From contig JANQLS010000160.1 in assembly GCA_028280485.1 (NCBI GenBank), positions 1 to 60,796 of the forward strand: 60,796 nt of DNA, in the 5' to 3' direction. Below are positions 17,386-26,039 of the stretch, in pieces. The notes beneath the pieces were generated by a model. That model was not told the DNA's origin and did no database searches. It saw nothing but the letters and a program-made list of their open reading frames with translations. Origin of the DNA: Planctomycetota bacterium. Its GTDB lineage: Bacteria > Planctomycetota > UBA8108 > JACQVS01. The position numbers and the translations under genes were made by a program. Positions within the stretch are counted from its first letter, which is position 1. Each line of letters opens with the position of its first letter.

Positions 17386-20300
17386 TTAAAAAGCCTTCAT
17401 ATCCAAAGTCTTCTTCTTAGGAACCGTCGTTCGATCTTTGAAGAGTCGGTATAGCTTAGTGTGACGCGTTTCCAAGCTTTGAGGTTTACCTTGAATGAAG
17501 AGATGTTCGATGTGATTGATCACCTCCAATGGATCGCCCTGAGAGATAAAGAAGTCAGCCCATTTCCCAACTTCTAAACTTCCCGTCTGATCTCCAATTC
17601 CCAGAATGTCAGCAGCGCCTTGAGTCAATGCGTGAATCGCTGCTTTGTAGGGAAGGCCATACGCGACGGCTGTTCCCACTTGGTAGGGCAAATTCCGAGC
17701 ATTCATTTCATCGTTACTTTGAAATGCGAAGGGGATGCCCGCCGCGTGAAGTCGAGAGGCGTTTACGAAGGGAGCGTCGTAAGGATCATGCCTCTGACCA
17801 GGAGAAGAATGTACTGGCCCGATGATCACGGGGATTTTCTTTTCTTTCAAAAGCTTGATGACCTTCCAGGCATCGCGGCCTCCGCGGATGATACTTTTAA
17901 TTTTCATTTCATCCGTCAGGTTGATCGCAAGGCGAATGGCGGCTTCTCCATTGGCCGAGAAGATGACGGGGCGGGTACCATCGATATAAGGCTTGAGCGC
18001 TTCTAAGCGTTCGTCGCGAGTGCTGACTTGACCTTTCGCTTTGGCTTCGTGATATAGCTTTCCGCGTTGCCACCAATCTTTGAGATCTTTAACCCAACCG
18101 GGAGGAGCTCCACTCCTTTGGGCACCTCGAATGTTAACTTGGAGTCCTAAGCGATCCTTGATAGTGGCTTCGGGATTGGATCTACCTGCGAGATAAATCA
18201 CTCCAGCTTGGCCACCGATCATTCCCGAAAAATCGTTGAAGATGGCGGTGGTCGTGATACCCGCTGCTCGGGCGACGGGAATCAATTCAGAGTGAACATT
18301 TACGGCTGAAGCCATGAGTAAATCGGGTTGGGCGGATCCCGTTTCTCCTAAATCCACCGAGCCGCGTACTGAGTTCACTTCGACGAGCCCTAAGCGCGTT
18401 CCGGCATCGATCAAGCCGGGATAAATGTGGGATCCTTTAGCGTCGATGACCGTTGCGCCATCTGGAATTTTTACTTCATTCTTACCGCCGACCGCTCGAA
18501 TGATTCCGTTTTCAACCACCAGTGTTCCTTTTTCCATAACGTTCCCGCCGGGCACGTGAAGAGTTCCATTCGTGATGGCGTAGAGTCCCTGAGGATTAAT
18601 AGGAGTGGGATCGGGAAGGAAATTTTGGGGTTTTCCTAACTCTGGGGTCGTGTGATGGCTTTTACGCTGAGTGTCTTTTCGTTCGAAGTAAACTTCCCCT
18701 TCGATGATGGTGTAGCGGCATCGAGCGTAAACACTCAAGGGATGAGAATCGTAGATGGCAAGGTCCGCATCTTTACCAACCTCAATCGTTCCCGCACGAT
18801 CTTGCATAACCATTTGAATGGCGGAATTTAAGGTGACGAATTTCAAGGCTTCTTCGTAGGAAATGCCACCATATTTCGTCGCTTTTGCTGCTTCCGTGTT
18901 TAAACGACGAACGAGTTCGTTGTCGTCTGAATTAAAGGTCACTACGACTTTGGAGTCATACATGATCTTCCCGTTGTAAGGAATAGCATCGATGACTTCA
19001 AACTTATAGGCCCACCAATCACTGAAGGTTGATGCCGTCGCACCGTGAGCCGCCATTTCGGGAGCCACCTTATAACCTTCGAGGACGTGTTGGAAATTTT
19101 GTATTTTAAATTTGAATTCAGATGCTACTCGCATCAGCATCAAAATTTCATCAGCACGGTAACTGTGACAGTGTACGAGTATCTCTCCTTTGAGAACCTT
19201 CAAAAGCGCCTCGAGCCTTAGGTCTCTTCGTGGTTCTAAAGCCGGTTTTCCTCGAGCGAGCGCTTTTGAATATTCGTTCCAACGATCTTGATAATCGAGA
19301 GCCGCGGCGAAAGCTCTTCTGAAAGTGGCTTCAACTCCCATTCTAGTAATTGGGAAACGTTCTCCTCTTCGAGTATGGAAGTTAGAGTGTTTCACGTTTT
19401 CGCCTAGAGCAAACTTAACCGTTTGGGGGATATCACGTACTTTTAATTCTGAAGCGGGTCTTCCGTATTTGAGTTTGATGAGCCGGCATTGACCTCCGAT
19501 GGGATTCGCACTTCCATGAAGGAGATGCGCGGCAGTGACTCCACCCGCAAGGGCACGGTAAATGGTGATGTCGTGGGGATCCACCACGTCATCGAGACGA
19601 ACCTCACAAGTGATGGCATCCGACCATTCATTCACTCCTCGCTCCGTCGCCATATGACTGTGGCAGTCGATGATTCCAGGTTGAACAAACCAACCATTGG
19701 CTTCGATAACATTTTTGATGCCATCAGCTTTGACGTCGTGACCCACAGCTTCGATCTTGCCATTTCGAATCCGTATCGAGGCTCGTTGTAGAGTTGGCCC
19801 GGCTAAGGTGATCACGGTAGCGTCGTGAATATAGAGATCTCCATTTGTTTTTATTGATGGAACTCGATCTGAATCAAGTTCACACTCTTCCACTTGATCT
19901 TCGTGTGCCTTTGGGGCTTGGGGAGGTTCGGATTTCTTTTTTTCTTCCGCCTTTTTCTCTTCGTCCTTTTTGGGCTCTTCTTTTTTCCGCTGGGGAATGT
20001 TGAACTCAAAAAGTTCACCGTCGGTGATTAAGTATTTGATCCGAGTGTCCTTTTGCTCGAATGGAGCGTCGATAAAGGCTAAGCTCGCGATCTTCCCTTC
20101 CTCAATCGATCCTAGTACTTCTTCCACGCCTAAGAGCTCTGCCGCCGATAAGGTTAAAGCTCGCAACGCAACTTTCGATGGAAGACCTGCTTCAATCCAG
20201 TCATGTACGTACTGCATCAAACGATTGGGATTGCGATGCCCACTTGTGGCGAAAGTAAATCGAATATTGTTTTCGTGAAACTTGAGAGGGGTGTCTTTTT

Positions 20301-21351
20301 GAGCCTGCCAATTATTCAACCGTTCCAGCTGAACTCGAGGCGGATGAGCACCTGCTTTGGATTCAAAGTTGGGTTTGGCCTGAAAATCGGGTGAGTAGAT
20401 AACGGTAATATTTTCTCTTCCCAATCGCTCGATCACTCTACCAGAATCACGGGCGCCCGTGAGAACCATCTTGAGTTGAAATTCTTTAGAGAAATCTAAG
20501 GCTCGATGAATGTCGTTATCACTATCGGCTTTGAAGTAGAGAGGAATCTCCCCATCGAACAAGGGCTTAAGCGCTTGAAGAGACGTGTCTCTCGGGGGGC
20601 GTTGAAATCCTTTGGGATTCTTTTTATGAAACTCAACCCAACGACTGTGGTGGGAAGCATCCAAAACGAATTGGCGCATATGAGCGAGAATACCCATGAG
20701 AGCTTTAGGATAAGGGCCTCCGGCATTGCTGGAGAAGGCAGTGGTGACCCCAGTGTTTTCTTTAAGAGCAACTTCACGAATGTTTCTCTTGGCGAGGGTG
20801 ACCACTGCGCCTTGACCAGAAAAATATCCTCCCTCAGGAAGCAGGTGAAGTGTTCCGAAGCCTTCTTGTCGGTAGCTTTGTAGGCTGTTGTCGTTGGGAT
20901 CGAATAAATCGATGGCGCTCACTTCAGGGCTCAAGCCGTTGCGGGCCGCTTTTCTCATATGAGGATTGGGGCCCAATTTCAAATTTGGTTGTGGAAGTTC
21001 GTTTTTACTATTTGGGCTTTGTTGGGAAAGCCCGGCGCGTGTTCCTGAGTCGATGAAAGCTGGGATGGCAATGAGTCCTTGGGCATCGATTTTCTTGACG
21101 CCAGCTGGAGCGATGAGAGCATCTCGTTTCCCCGTTTTTTCGGCAGAACCGATTTTTACAATGATGCCATCGCGAATCAGAATGGATCCGTTCTCGATCA
21201 TGAGGGGTTTAGCTGGATCGCCTTGAATGATGGTGGCATTCTCAATAAAGAGGGATTCAGCTAAAAGAGAATTGACACTCAAGTAGCAAGTTAATAAGCA
21301 AGTTAGAACGCAAAGTTTGAGCGTAGCAGGAGCGCGTGATTCCTGGTTCAT
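17386..21351 (-). CDS. Exported triple-domain amidohydrolase; only the middle domain keeps metal ligands
   Basis: 1321 residues, about three times a normal imidazolonepropionase-like amidohydrolase. A signal peptide (cut near LLAES) is followed by domain 1 (about 30-450), a Lys/Glu linker (about 456-492), domain 2 (about 505-900) and domain 3 (about 925-1295). Each has the start and end patterns of the family (GxIxxIG..., ...GSIEEGK, ...GTIEVGKDADL, ...GSLEVGKWADF). Domain 2 has the ligands: His564 and His566 (DCHSHM), His727/His729 (VHCHS), His755 (FQHVLEG) and Asp809 (SDD). Domains 1 and 3 have DSGTRAG and DAGTRLG where HxH should be and lack the later His, so they are probably non-catalytic. 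GAGG lies about 5 bases before the start. It should hydrolyse a cyclic amide or peptide-like bond in the periplasm; substrate unknown. Confidence 0.9.
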   Translation of the reverse strand: MNQESRAPATLKLCVLTCLLTCYLSVNSLLAESLFIENATIIQGDPAKPLMIENGSILIRDGIIVKIGSAEKTGKRDALIAPAGVKKIDAQGLIAIPAFIDSGTRAGLSQQSPNSKNELPQPNLKLGPNPHMRKAARNGLSPEVSAIDLFDPNDNSLQSYRQEGFGTLHLLPEGGYFSGQGAVVTLAKRNIREVALKENTGVTTAFSSNAGGPYPKALMGILAHMRQFVLDASHHSRWVEFHKKNPKGFQRPPRDTSLQALKPLFDGEIPLYFKADSDNDIHRALDFSKEFQLKMVLTGARDSGRVIERLGRENITVIYSPDFQAKPNFESKAGAHPPRVQLERLNNWQAQKDTPLKFHENNIRFTFATSGHRNPNRLMQYVHDWIEAGLPSKVALRALTLSAAELLGVEEVLGSIEEGKIASLAFIDAPFEQKDTRIKYLITDGELFEFNIPQRKKEEPKKDEEKKAEEKKKSEPPQAPKAHEDQVEECELDSDRVPSIKTNGDLYIHDATVITLAGPTLQRASIRIRNGKIEAVGHDVKADGIKNVIEANGWFVQPGIIDCHSHMATERGVNEWSDAITCEVRLDDVVDPHDITIYRALAGGVTAAHLLHGSANPIGGQCRLIKLKYGRPASELKVRDIPQTVKFALGENVKHSNFHTRRGERFPITRMGVEATFRRAFAAALDYQDRWNEYSKALARGKPALEPRRDLRLEALLKVLKGEILVHCHSYRADEILMLMRVASEFKFKIQNFQHVLEGYKVAPEMAAHGATASTFSDWWAYKFEVIDAIPYNGKIMYDSKVVVTFNSDDNELVRRLNTEAAKATKYGGISYEEALKFVTLNSAIQMVMQDRAGTIEVGKDADLAIYDSHPLSVYARCRYTIIEGEVYFERKDTQRKSHHTTPELGKPQNFLPDPTPINPQGLYAITNGTLHVPGGNVMEKGTLVVENGIIRAVGGKNEVKIPDGATVIDAKGSHIYPGLIDAGTRLGLVEVNSVRGSVDLGETGSAQPDLLMASAVNVHSELIPVARAAGITTTAIFNDFSGMIGGQAGVIYLAGRSNPEATIKDRLGLQVNIRGAQRSGAPPGWVKDLKDWWQRGKLYHEAKAKGQVSTRDERLEALKPYIDGTRPVIFSANGEAAIRLAINLTDEMKIKSIIRGGRDAWKVIKLLKEKKIPVIIGPVHSSPGQRHDPYDAPFVNASRLHAAGIPFAFQSNDEMNARNLPYQVGTAVAYGLPYKAAIHALTQGAADILGIGDQTGSLEVGKWADFFISQGDPLEVINHIEHLFIQGKPQSLETRHTKLYRLFKDRTTVPKKKTLDMKAF

Positions 21352-21752
21352 GGAGGCCTCGTTTAGGGGATTGGAATAAAGCTGTATAGATAGATTTTAA
21401 GTTCAGTGAGTTGCTTGACACGACTGGACCCAGTCAACGTGTTCACAGTGTTTAACCTATGGGGAAGTGTAGCATTTTTCACTGTTCATCGAGCGAAAAT
21501 ATCGCGGCTCATCCTATCAATATCATCGCGATATCCCAAGGTTTTGGTGGGGATTTTCGGCCCTTCTTATCTACATTTTAGTTTAACGGTCGTTCAAGGG
21601 TTGAAGTGCGGAAGCGAGGTATTAAAAAGCGGGACTGAAGTAGCGGTAAAACTATCTTGGGCTGTGCTTCAATAGAATTCTTGTCGATAACCGATGTAAC
21701 CCTAACAAGAAACGAAAAGCTAAGACTAATTGATTTGGTGAGGTTATCGGAT
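21352..21752. other. Divergent promoter region with 8-bp inverted repeat
   Basis: Lies between the minus-strand amidohydrolase and the plus-strand CBS gene. It contains ATATCGCG (21499-21506) and its exact complement CGCGATAT (21537-21544), 30 bases apart, a possible operator or hairpin. Nothing else seen. A longer version of the CBS frame enters from 21657 but is not the likely start. Confidence 0.4.
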
Positions 21753-22187
21753 ATGAAAATTGAAGACATCATGACGACTCGAGTCGTATCGGCTGATATC
21801 GATGATACCCTCGATAAAATTCGTGACGTGTTCAAGCACGTCAAATTTCATCATATATTGATTCTTGAAAATCAAAAACTTGTGGGTGTGATTTCTGATC
21901 GAGATTTATTGAAAGAGTTTAGTCCTTATCTTGATACCGATTACGCTACCAAACGAGAGCTGAGCGCATTAAGCAAAAGAGCCCACCAGGTGATGACTCG
22001 CAAGCTGGTGACCATCACTCCTGAAAAACGCATCCAGGTAGCGGCCCGTATATTTGTTAAAGAAGGCATTTCTTGTTTGCCCGTGGTGGATAAAGAAGGC
22101 CAAGTGGTGGGGATTGTAACTTGGCGAGATATTATGCAGACGGTTTATAAGCCGGAGTTGGTGAATAAGCTTTGTGGTCAGGAGTAA
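21753..22187 (+). CDS. Tandem CBS-domain protein
   Basis: 144 residues from ATG 21753; GGTGAGG lies about 10 bases upstream and the protein then begins directly with MKIEDIMTTRVVSA, the usual opening of a CBS pair. An in-frame start 32 codons earlier would add unrelated residues. CBS1 covers about 5-60 (VGVISDRDLLKEF), CBS2 about 80-135 (VMTRKLVTI, GIVTWRDIM). CBS pairs bind adenosine nucleotides and act as energy sensors, or sit beside an enzyme or transporter domain; none is fused here. Cytoplasmic. Its target is unknown. It stands alone between the amidohydrolase and a repeat cluster. Confidence 0.93.
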   Translation: MKIEDIMTTRVVSADIDDTLDKIRDVFKHVKFHHILILENQKLVGVISDRDLLKEFSPYLDTDYATKRELSALSKRAHQVMTRKLVTITPEKRIQVAARIFVKEGISCLPVVDKEGQVVGIVTWRDIMQTVYKPELVNKLCGQE

Positions 22188-22201
22188 ATGGTAATCCTTC
22201 T

Positions 22202-22228
22202 TAACTAGCCCGAAGCGTGAGTGGGGAG
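22202..22228 (+). repeat. Single TAGCCCGAAGCG unit
   Basis: TAACTAGCCCGAAGCGTGAG followed by TGGGGA matches the outer end of the 150-bp element but has no partner end nearby. Confidence 0.75.
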
Positions 22229-22254
22229 AAGGAACGTTGAGTGGGATTCAAATA

Positions 22255-22351
22255 GTAGTGTCGCCCTTACAGGGCTCAATCCACTCTCGAATTCACCCCA
22301 GGGCGACGCTTCGCTCTGCCCTGGGCTATAAAGTTACGGGCTTTCAGCCCT
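22255..22351 (+). repeat. CCCAGGGCGACGC dispersed repeat, copy 2
   Basis: Same three blocks as 16301-16398, with a divergent 15-20 base section between the first and second. Same orientation. Confidence 0.85.
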
Positions 22352-22393
22352 AAGATTGAATTTTAAGCGATCTCCAATTAACTCGCCCGAATC

Positions 22394-22432
22394 ATTAGGA
22401 GTGCGTAAGCCGAAGAGTTAGTTGTACGAAAA
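22394..22432 (+). repeat. Short dispersed repeat (GGAGTGCGTAAGCCGA type), copy 2
   Basis: Same core as 326-363. It is preceded by AACTCGCCCGAA, a worn TAGCCCGAA end. Confidence 0.7.
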
Positions 22433-22472
22433 GGCGAAATTTATTACGAGGACTAAATATTTGTAAGGTCAA

Positions 22473-22622
22473 TTAACTAGCCCGAAGCGCTAGCGAGGGG
22501 ACGGGTCGTTGAATTAAGAATTTATCGCCTTGAATCTACGTTACGTGGAGACGACTCAGTACCGCCAATAGTGAATTTTAAAGCTGAATTATTCTTTTAC
22601 CCTCGCTAACGCGTCGGGCTTA
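22473..22622 (-). repeat. 150-bp dispersed element with inverted-repeat ends, copy 2
   Basis: The reverse complement aligns end to end with 135-284, no gaps, about 83 percent identical by hand count. The weakest block is about 10 bases just inside the CTAGTTAA end. The other end reads CCCTCGCTAACGCGTCGGGC. Confidence 0.85.
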
Positions 22623-22640
22623 CTAAGGGATTGTTGAGTT

Positions 22641-24407
22641 TTATTTTCGTCCCTTTATTTCTAATTCCCAGGATAACATTTCACTCGCAAGCAAAAAGGC
22701 CATCGCTCCGCCTCGAGCATCTTTTCCTAAGATAGCTTTTCGATCGAGATAAGCCCTTAAGCTTTTTTGTTTTCCCGTCCCTGTACACACATCGACAAGT
22801 TCCCCGTTCTTTCCGATACGGCGTTTAACTGCTTTCCAAGCTTTCTCAATGATGGGCTTGTATTTTTTCTCGTTCAGTATTCCGTGGCGAATTCCCCTGA
22901 TCATCGCATATGTGATCATACAAGTTGAGGTGAGCTCACGGTAGCTTTCTTGATGGTCGATGACTTGATGCCAAGGGCCCATCGGGTCTTGGTGCTTGGC
23001 TAAAGCTTCGAGGTGGGAGGTTAAACTTTTAGAGACCCATTTAAATTCTTCACTCCCTTTTGGTAATCGATCTAAGCACCAGGCCAAACCTAAAGCCGGA
23101 AATCCATTTCCCCTTCCCCATGCAGATTTATCAAGGGGGGAGTGTCGATAGAGTCCATCCTTTCTAAGGAGCATCTTTTGAATGGATTGAATATGGCTCA
23201 AGCTGAGTTTGAGATACTTATTTTCTTTTATAAGTGTTCCGGCTTCACTGAGCAGGGGAGCAGCCATAAAAATAGCATCACTCATTTCAGAATGGAAAGG
23301 GAAGATGGTGGGGGCGGCATTCGTGTTTTTCCAAGCCTGGTCAGCAGCTTCTTTGATGAGTTTTAGTGCAACGGGATTCTCTCTTAGTCGATAGTATTCT
23401 GCTAGGGCTAAATGACCAGCGATCTGGCTTCCGTTAGGCCTATTACTTAGTGCGCTTTTTTTCTTGGTAAGAAATGGCCTGAGAATTGATTCCGCGTACT
23501 GAAGGGCAGCTTCTTTTGATTTGGTTATCTCTAAGAATCTTAATTTTGCTATTACACTAACGGAGGGAATGTAATGAATCGATTTCAGCTCATTTCCATA
23601 TACTTTAGCGAGCTCTTCAAGGATTTTTAATGATGATTGGTTTTCACGACGTTCGATTTCAATTCTTGCTGGAGATTTAGGTAAATCTATTGCTTCATTG
23701 AGGTATTTAAGAGCGAGCTCAAGATCATAGTTTTTACTACCAATTTTAATAGCAGGAATGCGCCCTGTGTTACATGGGGCTTGAAGACCTAAGGCATCTT
23801 CAAGGGCGATCATTTTTTCTTTGACAATAACAGGTTTTTCTTTGAGCCTTTTTATACTTCCTTGAATGAGTGTCGCCATGGGCTTAGTGGATCGCTTAGT
23901 TTTCGAATCGATCACGATTACAAGATCTGGCGCGTACATCCCTATCCATCTCCATAGGTAATGAGCCTCTGGATTTTTTTCGTCGGAATAAAATGACCCT
24001 TGTGGGGGAAATTCATGGGTTGTCAGGGAGTGTGATTTTTTTGTGTTTGTTTCAGTTCTTGAGTAAAGCCAGGGGACATAGGAGACAGTGATCTTTTGCA
24101 GATTCTTGTTGTGTATGTATTTTCTATATTTTCGAAATATATCAGCTTGAGCAGATACCTTATTTAATATTTGTGGCCAGTCACCACTAAGAGCTTCCAT
24201 ACCCACAATGAGAACATTGTAACGGGAAGATGATTGAGTGAAGTATTTTGGATCTATCCAGGTAAGGAGATTGTGGTTATCTCTATTGACTCCAATTTTT
24301 ATCGTTGGGGGAAGATCTGAAAACACTGAGTCGGGGGGACTCGCATAAGTCTGAAAGCTTGAAATGAAAAAGGTAGTAACTAACAGACCTCGGGCTAGGA
24401 ATTTCAT
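22641..24407 (-). CDS. GH88/GH105-type unsaturated glycuronyl hydrolase with unknown N-terminal domain
   Basis: 588 residues with a signal peptide (cut near TYASP), so exported. The C-terminal 230 residues show the (alpha/alpha)6 GH105 pattern: SDAIFMAAPLLSEAG, DGLYRHSPLDKSAWGRGNGFP (Trp430-Asn434), PMGPWHQVIDHQESYRE and TSTCMITYAM. Enzymes of this family release unsaturated uronic acid from oligosaccharides left by polysaccharide lyases. The first 250 residues form a separate alpha/beta-looking domain (NVLIVGMEALSGDWP, YLWRWIGMYAPDLVIVID) that I do not recognise. It is the last gene of a three-gene operon: ROK kinase, CMD-like protein, this gene, with gaps of 15 and 3 bases. Confidence 0.8.
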   Translation of the reverse strand: MKFLARGLLVTTFFISSFQTYASPPDSVFSDLPPTIKIGVNRDNHNLLTWIDPKYFTQSSSRYNVLIVGMEALSGDWPQILNKVSAQADIFRKYRKYIHNKNLQKITVSYVPWLYSRTETNTKKSHSLTTHEFPPQGSFYSDEKNPEAHYLWRWIGMYAPDLVIVIDSKTKRSTKPMATLIQGSIKRLKEKPVIVKEKMIALEDALGLQAPCNTGRIPAIKIGSKNYDLELALKYLNEAIDLPKSPARIEIERRENQSSLKILEELAKVYGNELKSIHYIPSVSVIAKLRFLEITKSKEAALQYAESILRPFLTKKKSALSNRPNGSQIAGHLALAEYYRLRENPVALKLIKEAADQAWKNTNAAPTIFPFHSEMSDAIFMAAPLLSEAGTLIKENKYLKLSLSHIQSIQKMLLRKDGLYRHSPLDKSAWGRGNGFPALGLAWCLDRLPKGSEEFKWVSKSLTSHLEALAKHQDPMGPWHQVIDHQESYRELTSTCMITYAMIRGIRHGILNEKKYKPIIEKAWKAVKRRIGKNGELVDVCTGTGKQKSLRAYLDRKAILGKDARGGAMAFLLASEMLSWELEIKGRK

Positions 24408-24410
24408 AAA

Positions 24411-24728
24411 TTAGTTCTCTTTAGAAAGCACATCTTCCACCCAAGCCCGCGCTCGCATCATTTTAGGGAAACCGAGAGTGGTGACTCCCAATAAAACCAC
24501 GTGCATGATTTCATCTTTACTGCAACCCGCAGCGAGAGCTTTTCGCGCTCCCGAATGGGTGGCCCCTTCTAAGCCACTTCCGATGCTCAAAGCTAATTTA
24601 GTTAAGGCGATGGTTTTTTCATCGAGGGGACCCGCTTCTCTGGCGGCTTTGGAGAGTGCCTCGTAACTTGAGAATAGATCGGGCTGCTCTTTTTTGGCTT
24701 GGAGATAAAATTCGGGTGGTTTTGACAT
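24411..24728 (-). CDS. Carboxymuconolactone decarboxylase-like protein lacking the redox cysteines
   Basis: 105 residues, full length for the CMD/AhpD fold. The family pattern ExxCxxCxxxH becomes EGATHSGARKALAAG: the cysteines are replaced but the following helix and the GCSKDEIMHVVLLG segment are conserved, so it is a CMD fold without peroxidase-type chemistry. AAGGAG lies 12 bases before the start. It lies between the ROK kinase (15 bases) and the GH105 gene (3 bases), so it likely serves the same sugar pathway, perhaps as a decarboxylase, isomerase or structural protein. The exact role is unknown. Confidence 0.88.
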   Translation of the reverse strand: MSKPPEFYLQAKKEQPDLFSSYEALSKAAREAGPLDEKTIALTKLALSIGSGLEGATHSGARKALAAGCSKDEIMHVVLLGVTTLGFPKMMRARAWVEDVLSKEN

Positions 24729-24743
24729 GAAACTTTCAACTCC

Positions 24744-25790
24744 TTATAGGCCGACCTTGTTGGCGTGTTGACGTGCGAGTAAGGCAGATCCTTGGCAACC
24801 CGCATGATCTTGGGCGCCGGCGATTTCAATTTGAATATTTTTTGCTGACTGTTCGAATGCTTCTTCCTCGAAGGTCGATTTGACGATACCGATGAAGCGA
24901 TCGATGAACTTCTTCGAGTTCTCATCTTTTCCTTCTGTAAGGCCACCACCGACGATGAAGATATGAGGATCAAAACAATTGGCCAGTTGAACGAACAGGA
25001 GTCCTAAAGCTTTGGCTTGGAAATCGAAAAGCCCTTGAGCAAAGGCATCACCATTTTGTGCACTTTTAAGAAGTGACTTCGCACGACTGTTTTCGACATC
25101 TTCCATTTGGTGCAATGGGTGGTCTTGATTCTCAGGAAGTTGAAGGCCCTGCTCCATGTGATACTTTAAAGCGGTGAGACTCACGTAAGCTTCTGCGCAT
25201 CCTTCCTTACCACAGCCACAGACCGGAACGGGTTGACCCGCCGGAACGAGCTTATGAGTGGGAAGACGGATGTGGCCGAACTCGGCTCCAAATCCACGCG
25301 CCCCGGTGACGACTTCACCCTTATGAATCAAGGCTCCGCCGAGGCCCGTTCCTAAGATGGCAGCGGCGAGAATTTTCTCTTTACCGTCTTTGTAGAGTCT
25401 AAAGTACTCCCAGTAAGCAGCAGCGTTTCCATCGTTGTTATAGATGACGGGGCGACCGAGAACTTTCTCAAGTTCTTCACGGACGCCAAAATCATTCCAT
25501 TCAGGATGGTTGAGGTTGGGGGATTGGCTCAGCTCTCCATCGAGAGAAGCCGGTCCTGGGGTATCGAGGCCGACGCAAACCACATCTTCCCACTGAGCCC
25601 CGATCAAATCCAAAGCTTGTTGCCCAGCCTTTTTTAATTGTTGAAGAGTAATCTGGGGGCCTTGACTAGCAAAGCTCTCAATTTTTGTCCAGTCATCATC
25701 CGCAATAAGAATATCTCCCGCATCATTGGTTGCGGTTCCTTTGATATCAGTGCCTCCCATATCGAGGCCGAGGAAGATGCGCTTACTCAT
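24744..25790 (-). CDS. ROK family sugar kinase
   Basis: 348 residues. Phosphate-binding LGLDMGGTDIKG at 8-18, catalytic Asp120 in NNDGNAAAYWE, LGTGLGGALI, and the ROK zinc site: His173 in FGHIRL with CGCGKEGC (Cys191, 193, 198) and Glu200. ROK members phosphorylate glucose, mannose, N-acetylglucosamine or similar; here there is no N-terminal helix-turn-helix, so it is an enzyme and not a repressor. It is the first gene of the operon with the CMD-like and GH105 genes, so it probably activates the sugar released by the hydrolase. Substrate cannot be set from sequence alone. Confidence 0.95.
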   Translation of the reverse strand: MSKRIFLGLDMGGTDIKGTATNDAGDILIADDDWTKIESFASQGPQITLQQLKKAGQQALDLIGAQWEDVVCVGLDTPGPASLDGELSQSPNLNHPEWNDFGVREELEKVLGRPVIYNNDGNAAAYWEYFRLYKDGKEKILAAAILGTGLGGALIHKGEVVTGARGFGAEFGHIRLPTHKLVPAGQPVPVCGCGKEGCAEAYVSLTALKYHMEQGLQLPENQDHPLHQMEDVENSRAKSLLKSAQNGDAFAQGLFDFQAKALGLLFVQLANCFDPHIFIVGGGLTEGKDENSKKFIDRFIGIVKSTFEEEAFEQSAKNIQIEIAGAQDHAGCQGSALLARQHANKVGL

Positions 25791-26039
25791 TCAAAACTCT
25801 CTTTCACTGAATTTACACCGCAGTGTAATCACTCCTCTCGATCACCGGCGACGCTTGTTGGAGACGCGTTTCAAGAATCTGTGAGGGTGTTTATGCTCTA
25901 CGCTTAAATGTTTATTGATCGAGACACTTTACTCGAAGAGAGCAAATTTTTCAATTGATGCCGTGAGCGCTACACATTGTGGGCATCTTTATCAAAGATT
26001 AATTTTGAGATCGGAATGAGAAATTGAGAGGGAGGGTGC

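Larger units (their letters stand above)
22188..22640. other. Gene-free repeat cluster
   Basis: Contains, in order, a single TAGCCCGAAGCG unit (22202-22228), the second CCCAGGGCGACGC repeat, the second GGAGTGCGTAAGCC repeat and the second copy of the 150-bp element. No gene. Confidence 0.8.
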
